A DNA stretch of 64,000 nt from Candidatus Pelagibacter sp. FZCC0015 (GTDB taxonomy: Bacteria; Pseudomonadota; Alphaproteobacteria; Pelagibacterales; Pelagibacteraceae). The translations under genes and the position numbers were made by a program. A model generated the notes under the pieces. That model was not told where the DNA came from, did no database searches, and saw only the letters and a program-made list of their open reading frames with translations. Shown in pieces: positions 62,531-64,000 of this stretch (position 1 is the stretch's first letter; each line of letters begins with the position of its first letter). The stretch spans positions 620,001-684,000 of the forward strand of contig NZ_CP031125.1 in assembly GCF_007833635.1 (NCBI RefSeq). The letters are read 5' to 3'.

Positions 62531-63110
62531 TTATTTATTTATTTTAATAATTTTTATTTCAGGTTGCTCGTCTGTTCCAAAAAATACAGCAGATAGTTGT
62601 GCTATATTCACTGAAAGATATATGTGGTATAAACATGCAAAAAAAGCTGAAAAAAAATGGGGAACCCCAATTTATTTACAGCTTGCAATTATAAAAATGG
62701 AATCCAGTTTTGACTGGTTAGCAAAACCTGCTAGACAAAAATTATTTAAAGTAGTGCCTTATAAGAGACCATCAAGTTCTTTCGGGTATTCACAGGCTGT
62801 AAAAGGAACTTGGAAACAATATAAAGAAGAAACTGGGAATAAGCTTGCCGTCAGAACAAGATTTAAAGACAGTGTAGACTTTATTGGTTGGTATACCAAT
62901 AAAACTGAAAAAATTTTAAAAATTTCAAAAAAAGATGCTTTTAAGCAGTATCTTGCTTATCATGAAGGGTGGGGTAACTTTAAAAATTATAAAAATAATA
63001 AAAAAGTAATTAATTTAGCAAAAAGAGTTGAGAAGCAATCAAATATTTATAAGCAACAATTATCAGAATGTAAAAATTTTTTATCAACTTCAAAATATAT
63101 TATTTTTTAA
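62511..63110 (+). CDS. Lipoprotein with lytic-transglycosylase/lysozyme-like fold
   Basis: The N-terminus is a lipoprotein signal, LFILIIFISGCSS, with the lipobox cysteine near residue 19. The mature part contains PIYLQLAIIKMESSFDWLAK, where the glutamate in KMESSF fits the catalytic Glu of SLT-type transglycosylases. SFGYSQAVKGTWKQYKEETG and YLAYHEGWGNFKNY follow, as in lysozyme-fold murein hydrolases. The length is 199. It is probably an outer-membrane-anchored peptidoglycan lytic enzyme, although activity is inferred. Its stop overlaps the convergent RND gene by 4 bases. Confidence 0.8.
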   Translation: MKILKINYLFILIIFISGCSSVPKNTADSCAIFTERYMWYKHAKKAEKKWGTPIYLQLAIIKMESSFDWLAKPARQKLFKVVPYKRPSSSFGYSQAVKGTWKQYKEETGNKLAVRTRFKDSVDFIGWYTNKTEKILKISKKDAFKQYLAYHEGWGNFKNYKNNKKVINLAKRVEKQSNIYKQQLSECKNFLSTSKYIIF

Positions 63111-64000
63111 TTTAGCTGTTTTTTCAACTCAATATCAACTGCATCAATACGCTTAGTATTTTTTGCAAGAGCTAAATACATTGTTGGAGTAACATATAAA
63201 GTAAAGAAAGTTGAAATGATCATACCTCCTAAAATTGTAGAACCCACAGCTAATCTAGAGCCTTCACCTGCACCTGGGCCAATATTTCCAATAACCAATG
63301 GAAGCATTGCTATCATTGTACTAAGGGAGGTCATTATGATTGGTCGAATTCTAAGTTGGCAAGCTTTAATTATTGCATCCTGGATTTTAACACCGGTAGT
63401 TCTTATTTGGTTTGTGTAGTCTACAATCAAAATACTATTCTTTGTGGATATACCTATGAGTATTATTAAAGCTATTTGAGAAAAAATATTTACTGAACTA
63501 TTTAAAAATAAAATAAATACTAAGCCACCAAATACGGCTAATGGTACCGTTAAAATAATAATAAATGGATGAACAAAAGAGTTAAATGTTGCTGCCATAA
63601 CTAAATAAGCAGTTAACAAAGCAAGCGCAAAGATTAAGTATATTTCATTTGTTGTTTCTTTTAACTCTTCAGATTTTCCTTTCCAAGTGATTTGATTTTG
63701 AGGAGCAACTCTAATCATGACATCTTCAAGGTATTTTATTGCTTCTGTTAGAGTGTAATCTTCTGCAAGCGCAGCAGAAATTGTAACAGCTCTTTGACGA
63801 TTATATCTTGGAAGTGCTTCAGCAGTGCCTTTTTCTTTAAATTCAACTAAACTTGCAACAGATACAAGTTTACCAGTTGTTTCAGATCTAACAAAAATTT
63901 TTGATAACCCATCTTTATCTCTTCTGTCTGCTAAATATTGCTGTAAAATAATTGGGTATTCTCTTCCCTCTTTACTAAAAGTTGTTACTCTTTTCCCTCC
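63107..64000 (-). CDS. RND-family efflux permease, C-terminal part (5' end outside window)
   Basis: The minus-strand frame is open from the right edge (64000) to the stop at 63107, 297 codons. It starts inside a periplasmic domain (SETTGKLVSVASLVEF, PRYNRQRAVTISAALAEDYT) and continues into the C-terminal membrane half typical of AcrB-like hydrophobe/amphiphile RND pumps: YLVMAATFNSFVHPFIIILT, PLAVFGGLVFI, ALIILIGISTKNSILIVDYT, RIRPIIMTSLSTMIAMLPLV and GGMIISTFFTLYVTPTMYLA. These pumps export hydrophobic compounds with a periplasmic adaptor and TolC. The adaptor would be expected upstream, beyond the window. Substrate unknown. Confidence 0.93.
   Translation of the reverse strand, partial: GGKRVTTFSKEGREYPIILQQYLADRRDKDGLSKIFVRSETTGKLVSVASLVEFKEKGTAEALPRYNRQRAVTISAALAEDYTLTEAIKYLEDVMIRVAPQNQITWKGKSEELKETTNEIYLIFALALLTAYLVMAATFNSFVHPFIIILTVPLAVFGGLVFILFLNSSVNIFSQIALIILIGISTKNSILIVDYTNQIRTTGVKIQDAIIKACQLRIRPIIMTSLSTMIAMLPLVIGNIGPGAGEGSRLAVGSTILGGMIISTFFTLYVTPTMYLALAKNTKRIDAVDIELKKQLN

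Overview
The window looks like a core-genome segment of a SAR11 bacterium (Candidatus Pelagibacter or a close relative, Alphaproteobacteria). The reasons are the very low G+C, gene spacing of a few bases or small overlaps nearly everywhere, a Pelagibacter-type DMSP demethylase (DmdA), a SAM-II riboswitch in front of metX, class I lysyl-tRNA synthetase, and RegA/ActR- and ChvI/ChvG-type regulators. I see no tRNA, rRNA, insertion sequence, prophage, integrase or CRISPR array. No gene-free stretch is longer than 300 bases; the longest gaps are about 190 bases (metX/hisC, holding a riboswitch) and about 170 bases (odc/regA).

Bases 1-30,023 are one run of 26 plus-strand genes: the end of rplS; leuCDB (leucine); a DMSP demethylation cluster (dmdC, dmdB, an alpha/beta hydrolase, dmdA); asd; sdhCDAB; mmsA; mdh; sucCDAB-lpdA (most of the oxidative TCA cycle); priA; and atpHAGDC (F1 of ATP synthase). 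Carbon from DMSP and branched or short acyl-CoAs therefore lies beside the TCA and ATP synthase genes that would use it. Bases 30,015-39,046 are all minus strand and hold two units. rplU-rpmA-obgE-proB-proA-nadD-rsfS-ctpA-rppH has its own promoter. metX-metW-gloB is headed by a SAM-II riboswitch.

From 39,238 onward short units alternate. They are hisC-tyrA (+); trkH, an AmpG-like permease and an NlpC/P60 hydrolase (-); class I lysS-pyrD, rpmB and a queuosine-precursor transporter (+); a polyamine unit of an ornithine-decarboxylase-like enzyme, a deoxyhypusine-synthase-like enzyme and an agmatinase-like enzyme (-); regA (+); bioY (-); polA, chvI-chvG, ahcY, tsaE-amgK-murU (+); gpmA (-); a VanZ-like protein and a lysozyme-fold lipoprotein (+); and the 3' end of an RND permease gene (-) that runs off the window.

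The best leads are: the alpha/beta hydrolase inside a dmd cluster that has no dmdD; an SdhD with no histidine at all; the SAM-II element; two promoters placed so close to their start codons (rpmB, ahcY) that the mRNAs should be leaderless or nearly so; the three-gene polyamine unit with a DHS homologue; and a scattered set of peptidoglycan-recycling genes. Most of the window is ordinary, well-conserved housekeeping sequence, and I found no clear sign of an entirely new defence or mobile system.
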